33,723 nucleotides of DNA from Parendozoicomonas verongulae. Its GTDB lineage: Bacteria > Pseudomonadota > Gammaproteobacteria > Pseudomonadales > Endozoicomonadaceae. Positions within the stretch are counted from its first letter, which is position 1; every line of letters begins with the position of its first letter. Location of the stretch: assembly GCF_009711465.1 (NCBI RefSeq), contig NZ_SMME01000833.1, positions 1 to 33,723 of the forward strand, read 5' to 3'. Shown one piece after another: positions 14,662 through 22,512 of the stretch. The notes beneath the pieces are model-generated. The model was not told the origin of the DNA and did no database searches. It worked only from the letters and a program-made list of their open reading frames with translations. A program made the position numbers and the translations under genes.

Positions 14662-17600
14662 ATGCTGTTCAGTCACTTTTTTATAAAGCGACCCAAGTTC
14701 GCTTTTGTCATATCCATTGTGATTACACTGGCAGGGTTAATATCTCTGTCGATGTTGCCAGTTAATATGTACCCGGAAATTGCACCTCCCCAGGTACAGG
14801 TTTCGGCCACTTACCCGGGGGCCAGCGCTCAGGTTGTGGAAGAGGCAGTCATCCGGCCCCTTGAGGAGAAAATAAACGGCGTGGAAGACATGCTGTATAT
14901 CGAATCCTCGGCCAGCAACGATGGCAGAGCCACCATTACGGTGACGTTTAAATCGGGGATAGACGACGACATCGCCCAGGTAAACGTCCAGAATCGTGTT
15001 TCTCTGGCTGAATCCAAACTACCAGCAGATGTTCGCAGTCAGGGGATCACCGTACGTAAGCAATCCAGTAACATACTGATGGGTGTGGTGCTGAGATCCC
15101 CCGATGGCCGGTTCGACAACAAATTTCTGAGCAACTATGCCAGCAATTATATTACTGAGCCTCTGGCCCGTATCTCCGGTGTCAGCGCGGTCAATGTCAT
15201 GGGTGATCAGACCTACAGCATGCGTCTCTGGCTGAACCCTGATCGCATGAACGCGTTGAACGTAACCGTGACCGATGTTCGCAACACCCTGAATGAACAG
15301 AACATGGTTGTCGCTGCCGGTAAGCTGGGTCAGGGTCCGAACCTGCCAGATCAGCAGTTTGAATACACTATTCAGAGCCAGGGCCGCCTGAGAACAGAAT
15401 CCGAGTTTGGCAACACCATTATTCGCGCCAACCCGGACGGTTCTATTGTTCGCCTGCGGGATATTGCCCGTATTGAGCTGGGTACACAGTCCTATTCAGG
15501 TCAGGCCAGGCTGGATGGAAAACCCATAGCCTTTATAGTGGCCTACCAGTTGCCTTCTGCTAACGCCCTTGATGTGGCTGAAGGTGTTCATGCTGAAATG
15601 GAGCGTCTGTCCCAGAGCTTCCCGGAAGGCCTGGAATACTACATCCCCTACGACACAACCCGCTTTATTTCACGCTCCATTAGCGAAGTTATATCCACTC
15701 TGTTTGCTGCTGTGGCTCTGGTGGTTCTGGTGGTGTTCCTGTTCTTGCAGAACATCCGCATGACCCTGATCCCTACACTGGCCATTCCGGTGTCTCTGAT
15801 CGGTACATTCGCCATTATGAATGTGCTGGGCTACTCCATTAACACTATCTCTCTGTTCGGCCTTGTACTGGCGATCGGGGTCGTCGTAGACGACGCCATT
15901 GTTGTCATAGAAAATGTTGAACGACATATCTCCGAGGGGATGCACCCGATAGAGGCTACGCGGGTCACCATGACGGAGGTCACCGGCCCGGTTATCGCCA
16001 CCACCCTGGTACTGCTGGCGGTATTTGTCCCTGTGGGCTTTATGCCGGGTATTACCGGGACACTCTATAAACAGTTCTCAGTGACCATTTCTGTCGCGGT
16101 TCTGATCTCCTCCCTCAACGCTCTGACCCTTAGCCCGGCACTGTGTGCCACGATTCTCAGAGCAGACAAGATGAGTCATCTCAGGATGATGAAGCCTCTG
16201 GAAGCGCTGATCACCCGTATGACCGGTAGCTACAAAACCACTGTCGGCTGGATGCTCAAACGTGCTGCTCGCATAGGTGTCCTGTTTCTGATACTTCTGG
16301 CCGCCGCAGGCTATCTGTTGAAAGAGCTGCCTTCCAGTTTTGTTCCTAATGAAGATCAGGGCTTCCTGCTCCTTAACCTGCAACTGCCCGATGCGGCCTC
16401 CGTTAACCGCACCAACGAGGTGATGGAACGCATCAACAAGATGGTATTGAATGATCCGGCCGTCGATCACTTTGTGGGCATAACCGGTTTCAGCATTATG
16501 GCGGGTTCCGGTTCCAACAATGGTCTGGGCTTTATCATTTTGAAAGACTGGGATGAGCGCACCACACCGGAGATGCAGCCAGCGGCTATTCTCGGTCGTC
16601 TGCAGGGCCAGCTCTGGGCCATGCAGGATGCACAGGCTTTTGCCTTTGAAATGCCGTCTATTCCCGGCCTGGGTGCCACCGGTGGCTTCGACTTCCGCCT
16701 TCAGGATACTATGGGCCGTGACCCTCAACAGCTGGCGCAAGTGCTGAATGGCCTGATTTTCGAAGCCAACCAGCGCCCTGAACTGAGCCGGGTAATGAGT
16801 ACCTTCCGGGCCAACGTGCCTCAGTACTCTCTGAGTGTGGACAGAGACAAAGTGAAAGCCATGGGCGTGAACATCTCCGATGTTTACCAGACTCTGCAGG
16901 CTCAACTTGGTTCCATGTACATTAACGACTTCACCCGCTTTGGTCGCATCTATCAAGTGATCATGCAGGCGGAGAACAAGTACCGCACCAAACCTGAAGA
17001 TCTGAGCAACTACTTTGTGCGTAATGCCACTGGCGAGATGGTGCCGCTGTCCACGATGGTGAGTATGAAGCCGATTCTGAGCGCCTCTTCTATCAGCCGC
17101 TTTAACCTCTACAACTCAGCCACTATCAATGGTGAAGCAGCACCAGGCTACAGTAGCGGTGACGCTATCAAGGCAATGACCGAACTGGCTGAAAAGCTCC
17201 CCGACGGTTACACCTTTGAGTGGGCAGGTCAGACCCGACAGGAAATCTCAGCAGGCAACCTGACCCCGATTCTGTTCGGACTCGCCATTCTGTTTGTGTA
17301 CCTGTTCCTGGTGGCTCAGTATGAAAGCTGGAACATTCCCTTCTCGGTTATTGCCTCAGTACCTATTGCCATCTTCGGCGCGGCACTGGGCCTGACCCTG
17401 ACGGGAATGGTCAATAACATCTACGCCCAGATAGGCATGGTACTGTTGATAGGTATCGCAGCGAAAACCGCCATTCTCATTGTGGAATTCGCCATGTCCA
17501 AACGGGAAGAAGGCATGAGTATTCTGGAAGCAGCAGAAACCGCTGCAGGCCTGCGTTTCCGGGCGGTTTTAATGACGGCACTGTCGTTTGTGCTCGGTAT

Positions 17601-17781
17601 TCTGCCTCTGGTTGCTGCCACCGGCCCTGGGGCAGCCAGCCGTCAATCCCTGGGTATGACCGTGTTCTGCGGTATGCTGGCAGCTACGGTTATTGGTACA
17701 CTGATGACGCCAATTCTGTATCGCATCATTCAGGCGATGCGTGAAAAAGTCAAAGGTGAGCTGGAGCACCTTCAGAAGTAA
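14662..17781 (+). CDS. RND multidrug efflux pump, HAE-1 family (AcrB/MexB-like)
   Basis: This trimeric proton-driven drug exporter is 1039 residues, the normal length for the family. Twelve hydrophobic segments and two large periplasmic loops are in the expected places. The proton-relay residues are present: D410-D411 in GVVVDDAIVVIENVE and K935 in AAKTAILIVEFA (equivalent to AcrB D407, D408 and K940). MYPEIAPPQVQVSATYPGASAQVVE near the start is the typical porter-domain opening. It starts with ATG directly after the adaptor stop and ends before a strong hairpin. No outer-membrane factor gene is in the window, so it would have to use a TolC-like protein encoded elsewhere. Substrates cannot be told from sequence. 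Confidence 0.95.
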   Translation: MLFSHFFIKRPKFAFVISIVITLAGLISLSMLPVNMYPEIAPPQVQVSATYPGASAQVVEEAVIRPLEEKINGVEDMLYIESSASNDGRATITVTFKSGIDDDIAQVNVQNRVSLAESKLPADVRSQGITVRKQSSNILMGVVLRSPDGRFDNKFLSNYASNYITEPLARISGVSAVNVMGDQTYSMRLWLNPDRMNALNVTVTDVRNTLNEQNMVVAAGKLGQGPNLPDQQFEYTIQSQGRLRTESEFGNTIIRANPDGSIVRLRDIARIELGTQSYSGQARLDGKPIAFIVAYQLPSANALDVAEGVHAEMERLSQSFPEGLEYYIPYDTTRFISRSISEVISTLFAAVALVVLVVFLFLQNIRMTLIPTLAIPVSLIGTFAIMNVLGYSINTISLFGLVLAIGVVVDDAIVVIENVERHISEGMHPIEATRVTMTEVTGPVIATTLVLLAVFVPVGFMPGITGTLYKQFSVTISVAVLISSLNALTLSPALCATILRADKMSHLRMMKPLEALITRMTGSYKTTVGWMLKRAARIGVLFLILLAAAGYLLKELPSSFVPNEDQGFLLLNLQLPDAASVNRTNEVMERINKMVLNDPAVDHFVGITGFSIMAGSGSNNGLGFIILKDWDERTTPEMQPAAILGRLQGQLWAMQDAQAFAFEMPSIPGLGATGGFDFRLQDTMGRDPQQLAQVLNGLIFEANQRPELSRVMSTFRANVPQYSLSVDRDKVKAMGVNISDVYQTLQAQLGSMYINDFTRFGRIYQVIMQAENKYRTKPEDLSNYFVRNATGEMVPLSTMVSMKPILSASSISRFNLYNSATINGEAAPGYSSGDAIKAMTELAEKLPDGYTFEWAGQTRQEISAGNLTPILFGLAILFVYLFLVAQYESWNIPFSVIASVPIAIFGAALGLTLTGMVNNIYAQIGMVLLIGIAAKTAILIVEFAMSKREEGMSILEAAETAAGLRFRAVLMTALSFVLGILPLVAATGPGAASRQSLGMTVFCGMLAATVIGTLMTPILYRIIQAMREKVKGELEHLQK

Positions 17782-17798
17782 CCTCACACAATCTACGC

Positions 17799-17824
17799 TC
17801 TCCCCCAAATCTATTTGGGGGAGA
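17799..17824 (+). terminator. Perfect 12-bp hairpin ending the RND operon, no U-tract
   Basis: Arms TCTCCCCCAAAT and ATTTGGGGGAGA are exact complements with only CT between them, so the innermost pairs must open. It lies 17 bases after the pump stop. The following bases are not T-rich. Confidence 0.6.
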
Positions 17825-17939
17825 CAACACAAGCGATGTTCAGCGAAGTCTTTTCTAGAATTGGGATAATTAACAGGCGATATTGGAGAGCTTGCATATA
17901 CTTGTTTGGCGGTTAGGTATTCCCGCAGAGAACGAGTAA

Positions 17940-18455
17940 ATGACTATTGCCAAACGTCTATCTGACTTCCTTGAACAAAACAACATAGATTTCGACATTG
18001 TTTCCCACCCTTACGCCGAGGGTGCACTCGATACGGCCCATCATGCATGTATTGCAACGAAAACCATGACAAAGGCCGTTGTTCTGGAAGACAACAACGG
18101 TCTTTTAATGGCCGTTCTCCCCTCTAACAATAAACTGATGCTGAACTGGTTGAACAGCAACCTCAACCGTCATTTAAGACTGGTAGAAGAACACTCGTTG
18201 CATGAGCTGTTTTCCGACTGCCAGCCCGGCGCAATTCCAGCCATGGGACAAGCCTGGGGAATGGTGACCGCCTGCGACAGCGATCTTGATACCGTGACAG
18301 ATATTTACCTGGAGGGAGGAAATCATCGGGAACTGGTGCATATGCACCGTGAGCAGTTTCAGAAACTAATGAAAGACCAGATTCACGACACCATAAGCTG
18401 CGATCCCAGTGATAGGGAAGCCTATCGCTGCTTCACCGCCAGCGAGTTTCTATAA
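17940..18455 (+). CDS. YbaK/ProX-type aminoacyl-tRNA deacylase-like protein (copy 1)
   Basis: Proteins of the YbaK/EbsC domain hydrolyse wrongly charged tRNA, for example Cys- or Ala-tRNA(Pro). This 171-residue stand-alone domain shows the family pattern: N-terminal helix, a VSHPYAEG strand, the K45 region TMTKAVVLED where the functional Lys of YbaK lies, LMAVLPSNNKL, the glycine loop CQPGAIPAMGQAWGM, and DIYLEGGNHRELVHM. Compared with E. coli YbaK the C terminus differs, and the protein resembles the second copy at 21951 more. Substrate specificity is unknown. ATG at 17940 has only a weak upstream GAG. It follows the RND hairpin by 115 bases and has no clear operon partner. Confidence 0.82.
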   Translation: MTIAKRLSDFLEQNNIDFDIVSHPYAEGALDTAHHACIATKTMTKAVVLEDNNGLLMAVLPSNNKLMLNWLNSNLNRHLRLVEEHSLHELFSDCQPGAIPAMGQAWGMVTACDSDLDTVTDIYLEGGNHRELVHMHREQFQKLMKDQIHDTISCDPSDREAYRCFTASEFL

Positions 18456-18770
18456 CGGACACCTTTACCATTCTTGCTGAAGATTGCCTGATAATTCTCT
18501 GGCTGCCCCCTGATGGGCAGTCTACCTTTCCCAAGACAGACAGCTGTCGTCTAGCCGCAAATTCACTAGCGCAGAAGACATCAGCCGCAGCTTTCAGTGT
18601 GCATTTCCCCATAATCACAGAAAAAGTACGTAACACCCTGTTATTCACAACATCCCACTAACAACATGGATTGCAAAAAATGAAAATATTGATGCAATCC
18701 TTACGGTTGTACAAAAAAGCTTACATGAGAGAATGACAAATGATCCCGTAGATTGCTGGAACCCATAACC
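18456..18770. promoter_or_regulatory. Regulatory region upstream of the DASS transporter, with a spaced inverted repeat
   Basis: This 315-base stretch contains no convincing gene. Its main feature is an inverted repeat, GGATTGCA (18668-18675) and TGCAATCC (18693-18700), perfect over 8 bases with a 17-base AT-rich spacer, ending 70 bases before the transporter ATG. The half-sites are 25 bases apart centre to centre, compatible with a dimeric regulator or with an RNA hairpin. Confidence 0.45.
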
Positions 18771-20255
18771 ATGTCGGTCGCCCCTGTCGTAAATGGCGGT
18801 AATATCCAACAAGGTGCTCCACGAGAGCCTCTCTTTGCTGCCAGAATTGCCCCTCTCATTATTATCCTTGCCCTCTCTGCTCTCGTTTGGCAAGTCCCCC
18901 CTCCTGTCGGGCTGGAAGCTCCCGCATTTAAAACTGCAATCTTCTTCATTGCCACGATTGCAGCCATTGTTTCCAAAGTTCTTCCTACCGGCGCTGTTGC
19001 CGTTGTCTCCATTGCTGCTTACACCCTTCTTCACCCTGGCGGTGAAGTCGGCGGAAAAAACACCATTAACGCCGCCATTGGCAACTTTGATAACGCTCTG
19101 ATCTGGCTGATTGTTATCGCCTTCATGATTGCTCGGGCCTTTACCAAAACAGGTTTGGGTCGTCGTATAGCTCTGCTTCTATTGAGCAAATTCGGTCAAT
19201 CCTCTCTCCGTGTTGCCTACTGCCTCGGTGTTGCCGATTACCTGATTGCGCCAGCCACCCCCAGCAACACCGCCCGTGCTGCTATTGTGTCCCCTATCGC
19301 TGATGCCCTTGCCAAAGTTATCAACAAGGATGACAAGAAACTGTCCCAGTTTCTGATCTCCAGTGTCAGCGCCATGAATGATGCCTCTGCTGTTGGTTTT
19401 CAGACAGGGTTTGCCGGCAACCTGGCACTGGTTGGCATTGCCAGCACTGTTGCAGGTGTCACGCTAACGTTCGCATCCTGGGCCACTTACCTGCTGGTTC
19501 CTTCTCTGGTGCTGCTGCTGATCATGCCTTTTGTTCTGTACAAGGTGATGTCTCCAGAAACCAAGGCAACCCCTGAAGCTCCTGCCTTCGCCCGTAAAGA
19601 GTTGAACAATATGGGCCCCGTCACAATGGGTGAATGGAAGCTGGTTGTCGTATTCATCGCTCTGATTGTTATGTGGGTAGGTGGCGAGACACTGGGCCTG
19701 CACTCTGCTGCATCAGCCTTTATTGGCCTGTCTATTCTGCTGCTGACCGGCGTTCTCAACTGGAACGATGTGAAAGCGGAAAAAGGCGCCTGGGATACCC
19801 TGATCTGGTTCTCCGTGCTGATGGGTCTTGCCAACCAGCTTAAGGCTCTGGGCTTCACCGGTTGGGTAGGCCACCAGATGTCTGACTTCCTGAGCCTGCA
19901 TATGGCCGGTGCAACACCGCTGTTATTTCTGATTGCCATGATGTCTCTGTACCTGTTCACGGCTTACTTCTTTGCCTCCGGTACCGCCAAGGTAGTAGCT
20001 CTGGCTCCAGTGATAATTGGCTCACTCATGTCTCTGGGCGTAACTCCTCTGATCGCCGTACTGGCCGTTGCTGGTGTAACCAACGTTGGCTGCAACCTGA
20101 GTACTTACAGCCACGCCCGTAACCCGCTTCTGATGGGCTACGGCTACCACACCGATAGCGAGTGGATGAAGATTGGCCTTGTGATTTCCATTGTCGGCTA
20201 TGCCATCTTCATGGTTGCTGGCCTGCTGTGGTGGCGCATAATTCTGCCCGCCTGA
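18771..20255 (+). CDS. DASS-family anion transporter (CitT/2-oxoglutarate-malate translocator-like)
   Basis: This is a 494-residue inner-membrane transporter of the divalent anion:sodium symporter superfamily, in the branch with CitT and the plastid DiT1 2-oxoglutarate/malate translocator. The two substrate and sodium-binding hairpin motifs are visible: PATPSNTARA (S165-N166-T167) and GVTNVGCNLS (T437-N438-V439-G440). The second half repeats the fold of the first, with about 12 hydrophobic segments. Likely substrates are C4-C6 dicarboxylates or tricarboxylates, imported with sodium or by exchange. I use ATG 18771; a TTG 18 bases upstream is in frame. An inverted repeat 70 bases upstream may regulate it, but no regulator gene is adjacent. 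Confidence 0.88.
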   Translation: MSVAPVVNGGNIQQGAPREPLFAARIAPLIIILALSALVWQVPPPVGLEAPAFKTAIFFIATIAAIVSKVLPTGAVAVVSIAAYTLLHPGGEVGGKNTINAAIGNFDNALIWLIVIAFMIARAFTKTGLGRRIALLLLSKFGQSSLRVAYCLGVADYLIAPATPSNTARAAIVSPIADALAKVINKDDKKLSQFLISSVSAMNDASAVGFQTGFAGNLALVGIASTVAGVTLTFASWATYLLVPSLVLLLIMPFVLYKVMSPETKATPEAPAFARKELNNMGPVTMGEWKLVVVFIALIVMWVGGETLGLHSAASAFIGLSILLLTGVLNWNDVKAEKGAWDTLIWFSVLMGLANQLKALGFTGWVGHQMSDFLSLHMAGATPLLFLIAMMSLYLFTAYFFASGTAKVVALAPVIIGSLMSLGVTPLIAVLAVAGVTNVGCNLSTYSHARNPLLMGYGYHTDSEWMKIGLVISIVGYAIFMVAGLLWWRIILPA

Positions 20256-20275
20256 TTTTTGCAAAACCTATCAGG
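20251..20275 (+). terminator. Weak hairpin at the end of the DASS transporter gene
   Basis: CCTGAT (20251-20256) overlaps the stop codon and pairs with ATCAGG (20270-20275); the sequence TCACTTTTTA follows. The stem is only 6 bp with a 13-base loop, so this is tentative. Confidence 0.3.
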
Positions 20276-20360
20276 TCACTTTTTAGGATTGTTGACCGTG
20301 CTGTGACGTACGCTCGCACTGCTGCGAAGTAAGGCAAATGTGCATGACAACGGATAATCC

Positions 20361-20388
20361 TTGTCGTGCCCCCTTTGCTCCCTATAAT
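20361..20388 (+). promoter_or_regulatory. Probable sigma-70 promoter of sdhE
   Basis: TTGTCG (20361-20366), a 16-base spacer and a perfect TATAAT (20383-20388) lie upstream of sdhE. Transcription would begin near 20395, leaving a short leader with the AAGGAG ribosome site at 20413-20418. Confidence 0.65.
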
Positions 20389-20424
20389 AGCCAGCCAAAT
20401 GCGTGCTACTTCAAGGAGTTACAG

Positions 20425-20718
20425 ATGTCTGAAGCTGTCAGGGCCGATAACGTTATCCCTCAAGCAGAAATGAACCGCCTGCTCTGGCACAGTCGCCGAG
20501 GCATGCTGGAACTGGATGCACTGCTACTGCCGTTTACCAGGAAAGTTTACCCAACACTGAGCGCAGAGGAGCGCGTTATTTACGGCGAGCTGCTGGACTG
20601 CCTGGACTCCAATTTGTTTTCATGGTTTATGGATAAGGAAGTACCTGAAGCACGCTTTGCAGGTATTATCGCCAAAATCCTGGAACGTGCCCGTCAGTTT
20701 CCACCTACCCACGACTGA
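20425..20718 (+). CDS. sdhE: FAD assembly factor SdhE (YgfY, CptB family)
   Basis: SdhE helps attach FAD covalently to flavoproteins such as the succinate dehydrogenase subunit SdhA. The 97-residue protein carries the family signature RRGMLELD (R25-G26 to D31), followed by the helical bundle LLPFTRKVYPTLSAEERVIYGELLDCLD, with the conserved acidic segment LLDCLDSNLFSWF. The ATG at 20425 is preceded by AAGGAG at ideal spacing; the frame is open for 87 bases upstream, but those residues overlap the promoter. It stands as a single gene, convergent with the channel gene. The usual gammaproteobacterial neighbours (ygfX, nadB) are not present. Confidence 0.92.
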   Translation: MSEAVRADNVIPQAEMNRLLWHSRRGMLELDALLLPFTRKVYPTLSAEERVIYGELLDCLDSNLFSWFMDKEVPEARFAGIIAKILERARQFPPTHD

Positions 20719-20770
20719 AGGTGCAACTAAAACCTGAGAAAACGTTTTGGTGTCTCTGGAATGAACCGCT

Positions 20771-21790
20771 TTACCGTGTCATCTTTTTCACAAAGACCAC
20801 AACAAACAGCGCAAGGCAGAAGTTGCCAATAAATGCTTCCAGAGATGCCAGGGTTCGTGACGGCCCCATCGGGGTTATGTCTCCATACCCCAGAGTTGTA
20901 AACGTCACCATACTGAAATAGAGGGAATCCAAAAGCGCATCGATATTTTTTTCAAAGGTAGCAGTAGGTTCAAAACGAATAATTTCCCCGTAAGATACCA
21001 TCCCGGAAATGAAATAAAACAGCGAGCACAGCACCACCAACCCGGCTGAGAAGGAAAATACCCGCAGCGGTTTCTCGCCATAACCACACAGCATATCCAC
21101 CAGCTTCGACATCCATCTCTGCCAGGAACCCAGTGGGTACTGGTACCGACGGAACACCATTTCCTTATAAAAGAAGTGGCCGGATTCATCGAACAGGCCG
21201 TGGTCTTCACAGCTCTTGCGCACGCTGCGGCACACCTCCTCCGCTTCACCGTAGAGAATATGCTTCTGTTCCGGCGTACGTTTCACATGCTTCTGAGCCA
21301 GCTGCCGTTCCTGATAGAGAGTTCGCCCCCACTCCACATGAGCCATACGGCTGTAGTCCAGCCGAATACCCAGCATATTGGTTTCCGTCATTTTGGCGAA
21401 ATTGAGTGTAGCACCGGTTAAGTCAGCCTTGAGTAAACGCGCGCCCTGTAAGTTGACACGAAACAGATGGGCGTAACGCAGGTTGGCACGGTACAAATTT
21501 GTATTACTCATATCCGGCCCTGCGCAGCCTTCCTTAGCACCAAGGTCAATCCCCTCCAGGTCAGCCTTGGCGAGGTGGAAGCCTGCAAGGGATTTCCCTT
21601 CCTTCGCCATTTTCTGCAAACGGTCACGAATATCCGGCCCGGTTTTATCCGCCTCGGGGTCGTGCCAGAAACACATTGTGTGATCGGGCAGGCACAGCTC
21701 TTTGCAACCCTGATAAATACATGGCTGAAGCAATACCTTTTTCTGAGGAGACGCTTTTTTAGAAGATGGTTGATTTGAAGCCGCATCCAT
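20771..21790 (-). CDS. Pentapeptide-repeat protein with a two-helix potassium-channel pore
   Basis: This 339-residue protein has three parts. Residues 24-43 form a Cys/His cluster (C24, C29, C33, H37, C40, H43), a possible zinc site. Residues 68-145 are about fifteen pentapeptide repeats of the A(D/N)LxX type (YRANL, QGARL, LKADL, TGATL), expected to form a right-handed beta-helix. Residues 245-335 are an Ion_trans_2 pore: helix 245-265, pore helix, the filter TTLGYGD (298-304), then helix 313-333. A charged linker with EDHGLFDESGHFFYKEM joins them. It should conduct potassium across the inner membrane, with the N-terminal part in the cytosol as a gating or localisation domain (inference). 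ATG 21790 is the first start. Confidence 0.88.
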   Translation of the reverse strand: MDAASNQPSSKKASPQKKVLLQPCIYQGCKELCLPDHTMCFWHDPEADKTGPDIRDRLQKMAKEGKSLAGFHLAKADLEGIDLGAKEGCAGPDMSNTNLYRANLRYAHLFRVNLQGARLLKADLTGATLNFAKMTETNMLGIRLDYSRMAHVEWGRTLYQERQLAQKHVKRTPEQKHILYGEAEEVCRSVRKSCEDHGLFDESGHFFYKEMVFRRYQYPLGSWQRWMSKLVDMLCGYGEKPLRVFSFSAGLVVLCSLFYFISGMVSYGEIIRFEPTATFEKNIDALLDSLYFSMVTFTTLGYGDITPMGPSRTLASLEAFIGNFCLALFVVVFVKKMTR

Positions 21791-21840
21791 GGGCGAAGAA
21801 TCCTGAGTCGGGGCGCGATTGAAGACAGGTAGTCTAAAAA

Positions 21841-21898
21841 ATTATAGGAGTTATTTTCCTGTGCGCCCCAAGGTTCATCTTATCTCACTATAATGAGA
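21841..21898. promoter_or_regulatory. Divergent promoter region between the channel gene and the second ybaK-like gene
   Basis: A minus-strand TATAAT (21841-21846) lies 51 bases before the channel ATG, and a plus-strand TATAAT (21889-21894) lies 57 bases before the ybaK-like ATG. The plus-strand -10 sits within a small palindrome, TCTCA-N6-TGAGA (21883-21898). Matching -35 hexamers are poor on both sides. Confidence 0.4.
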
Positions 21899-21950
21899 GG
21901 CGTTCTCTGTGCCGACTCCTGTGATGACTTGCTTTCAGGAGAGCAACTCT

Positions 21951-22460
21951 ATGACCATGTCACAAAACCTCAGTCGTTATCTCGCTCAAAAACAAGCCAG
22001 CTACGACACCGTCACCCATACCCGCAGTAGCAGCGCCGTACAAAGTGCTATTGCTTCCCATGTACCCAGCAAAACCGTTGCCAAAGCTGTTGTTCTTAAA
22101 GACCCTGTGGATAACTACCTGATGGCGGTTATCCCTGCCGACCGCCGCCTGCATTTGCGGGTATTGGAAGATATTGTTGATGCACCACTGAAACTCGCAG
22201 AAGAGGATGAACTTATCAACAAATTCCGAGACTGCAAAACCGGTGCGATTCCCGCTGTTGGCCCAGCATTTAATATGGATATGATCTGGGACGACCGCTT
22301 TCTCAGCACGACAGATGTATATCTTGAAGCCGGAGACCATGAAACACTGGTTCATGTCTCAGGAGAAACATTCCGGGACTTAACCAGCCACTCTCCCCAT
22401 GACCAGATCAGCCGTCCAAGTAAAGGAGAAGAGATAGACACAGATTGGGATGCGTTTTAA
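21951..22460 (+). CDS. YbaK/ProX-type aminoacyl-tRNA deacylase-like protein (copy 2)
   Basis: This 169-residue single-domain protein is paralogous to the one at 17940. Shared landmarks are the K45 region KTVAKAVVLKD, LMAVIPADRRLHLRVLE, RDCKTGAIPAVGPAFNM and DVYLEAGDHETLVHVSGE. The role is probably hydrolysis of mischarged aminoacyl-tRNA, but the exact substrate is not known. The C-terminal 25 residues are acidic and differ from copy 1. The ATG at 21951 has AGGAG (21938-21942) at good spacing; 42 bases of open frame upstream are not needed. It ends before a perfect hairpin shared with the convergent TauE-like gene. Confidence 0.83.
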   Translation: MTMSQNLSRYLAQKQASYDTVTHTRSSSAVQSAIASHVPSKTVAKAVVLKDPVDNYLMAVIPADRRLHLRVLEDIVDAPLKLAEEDELINKFRDCKTGAIPAVGPAFNMDMIWDDRFLSTTDVYLEAGDHETLVHVSGETFRDLTSHSPHDQISRPSKGEEIDTDWDAF

Positions 22461-22466
22461 CTATAG

Positions 22467-22503
22467 GCTCCTTCCCCTCCTTTTCAGGATCAGGGGAAGG
22501 AGC
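22467..22503. terminator. Perfect 12-bp hairpin between convergent genes, no U-tract
   Basis: Arms GCTCCTTCCCCT (22467-22478) and AGGGGAAGGAGC (22492-22503) flank a 13-base loop. The hairpin starts 6 bases after the ybaK-like stop and ends 9 bases from the TauE-like stop, so it can serve both. Neither strand has a T-run after the stem. Confidence 0.65.
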
Positions 22504-22512
22504 AGGTAGCAT

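Noticed and set aside
16078..16956. A 292-codon open frame antisense to the RND pump gene
   Set aside because: It is rich in His and Gln, as expected from the reverse of a membrane protein gene, and the forward frame is a highly conserved pump.
18433..18648. A 71-codon minus-strand open frame before the DASS transporter
   Set aside because: No ribosome site, no recognisable motif, and it overlaps the end of the YbaK-like gene.
20719..20770. The palindrome AAAACGTTTT between sdhE and the channel gene as an operator or terminator
   Set aside because: It lies between convergent gene ends, is only 10 bases of low complexity, and has no loop or U-tract.
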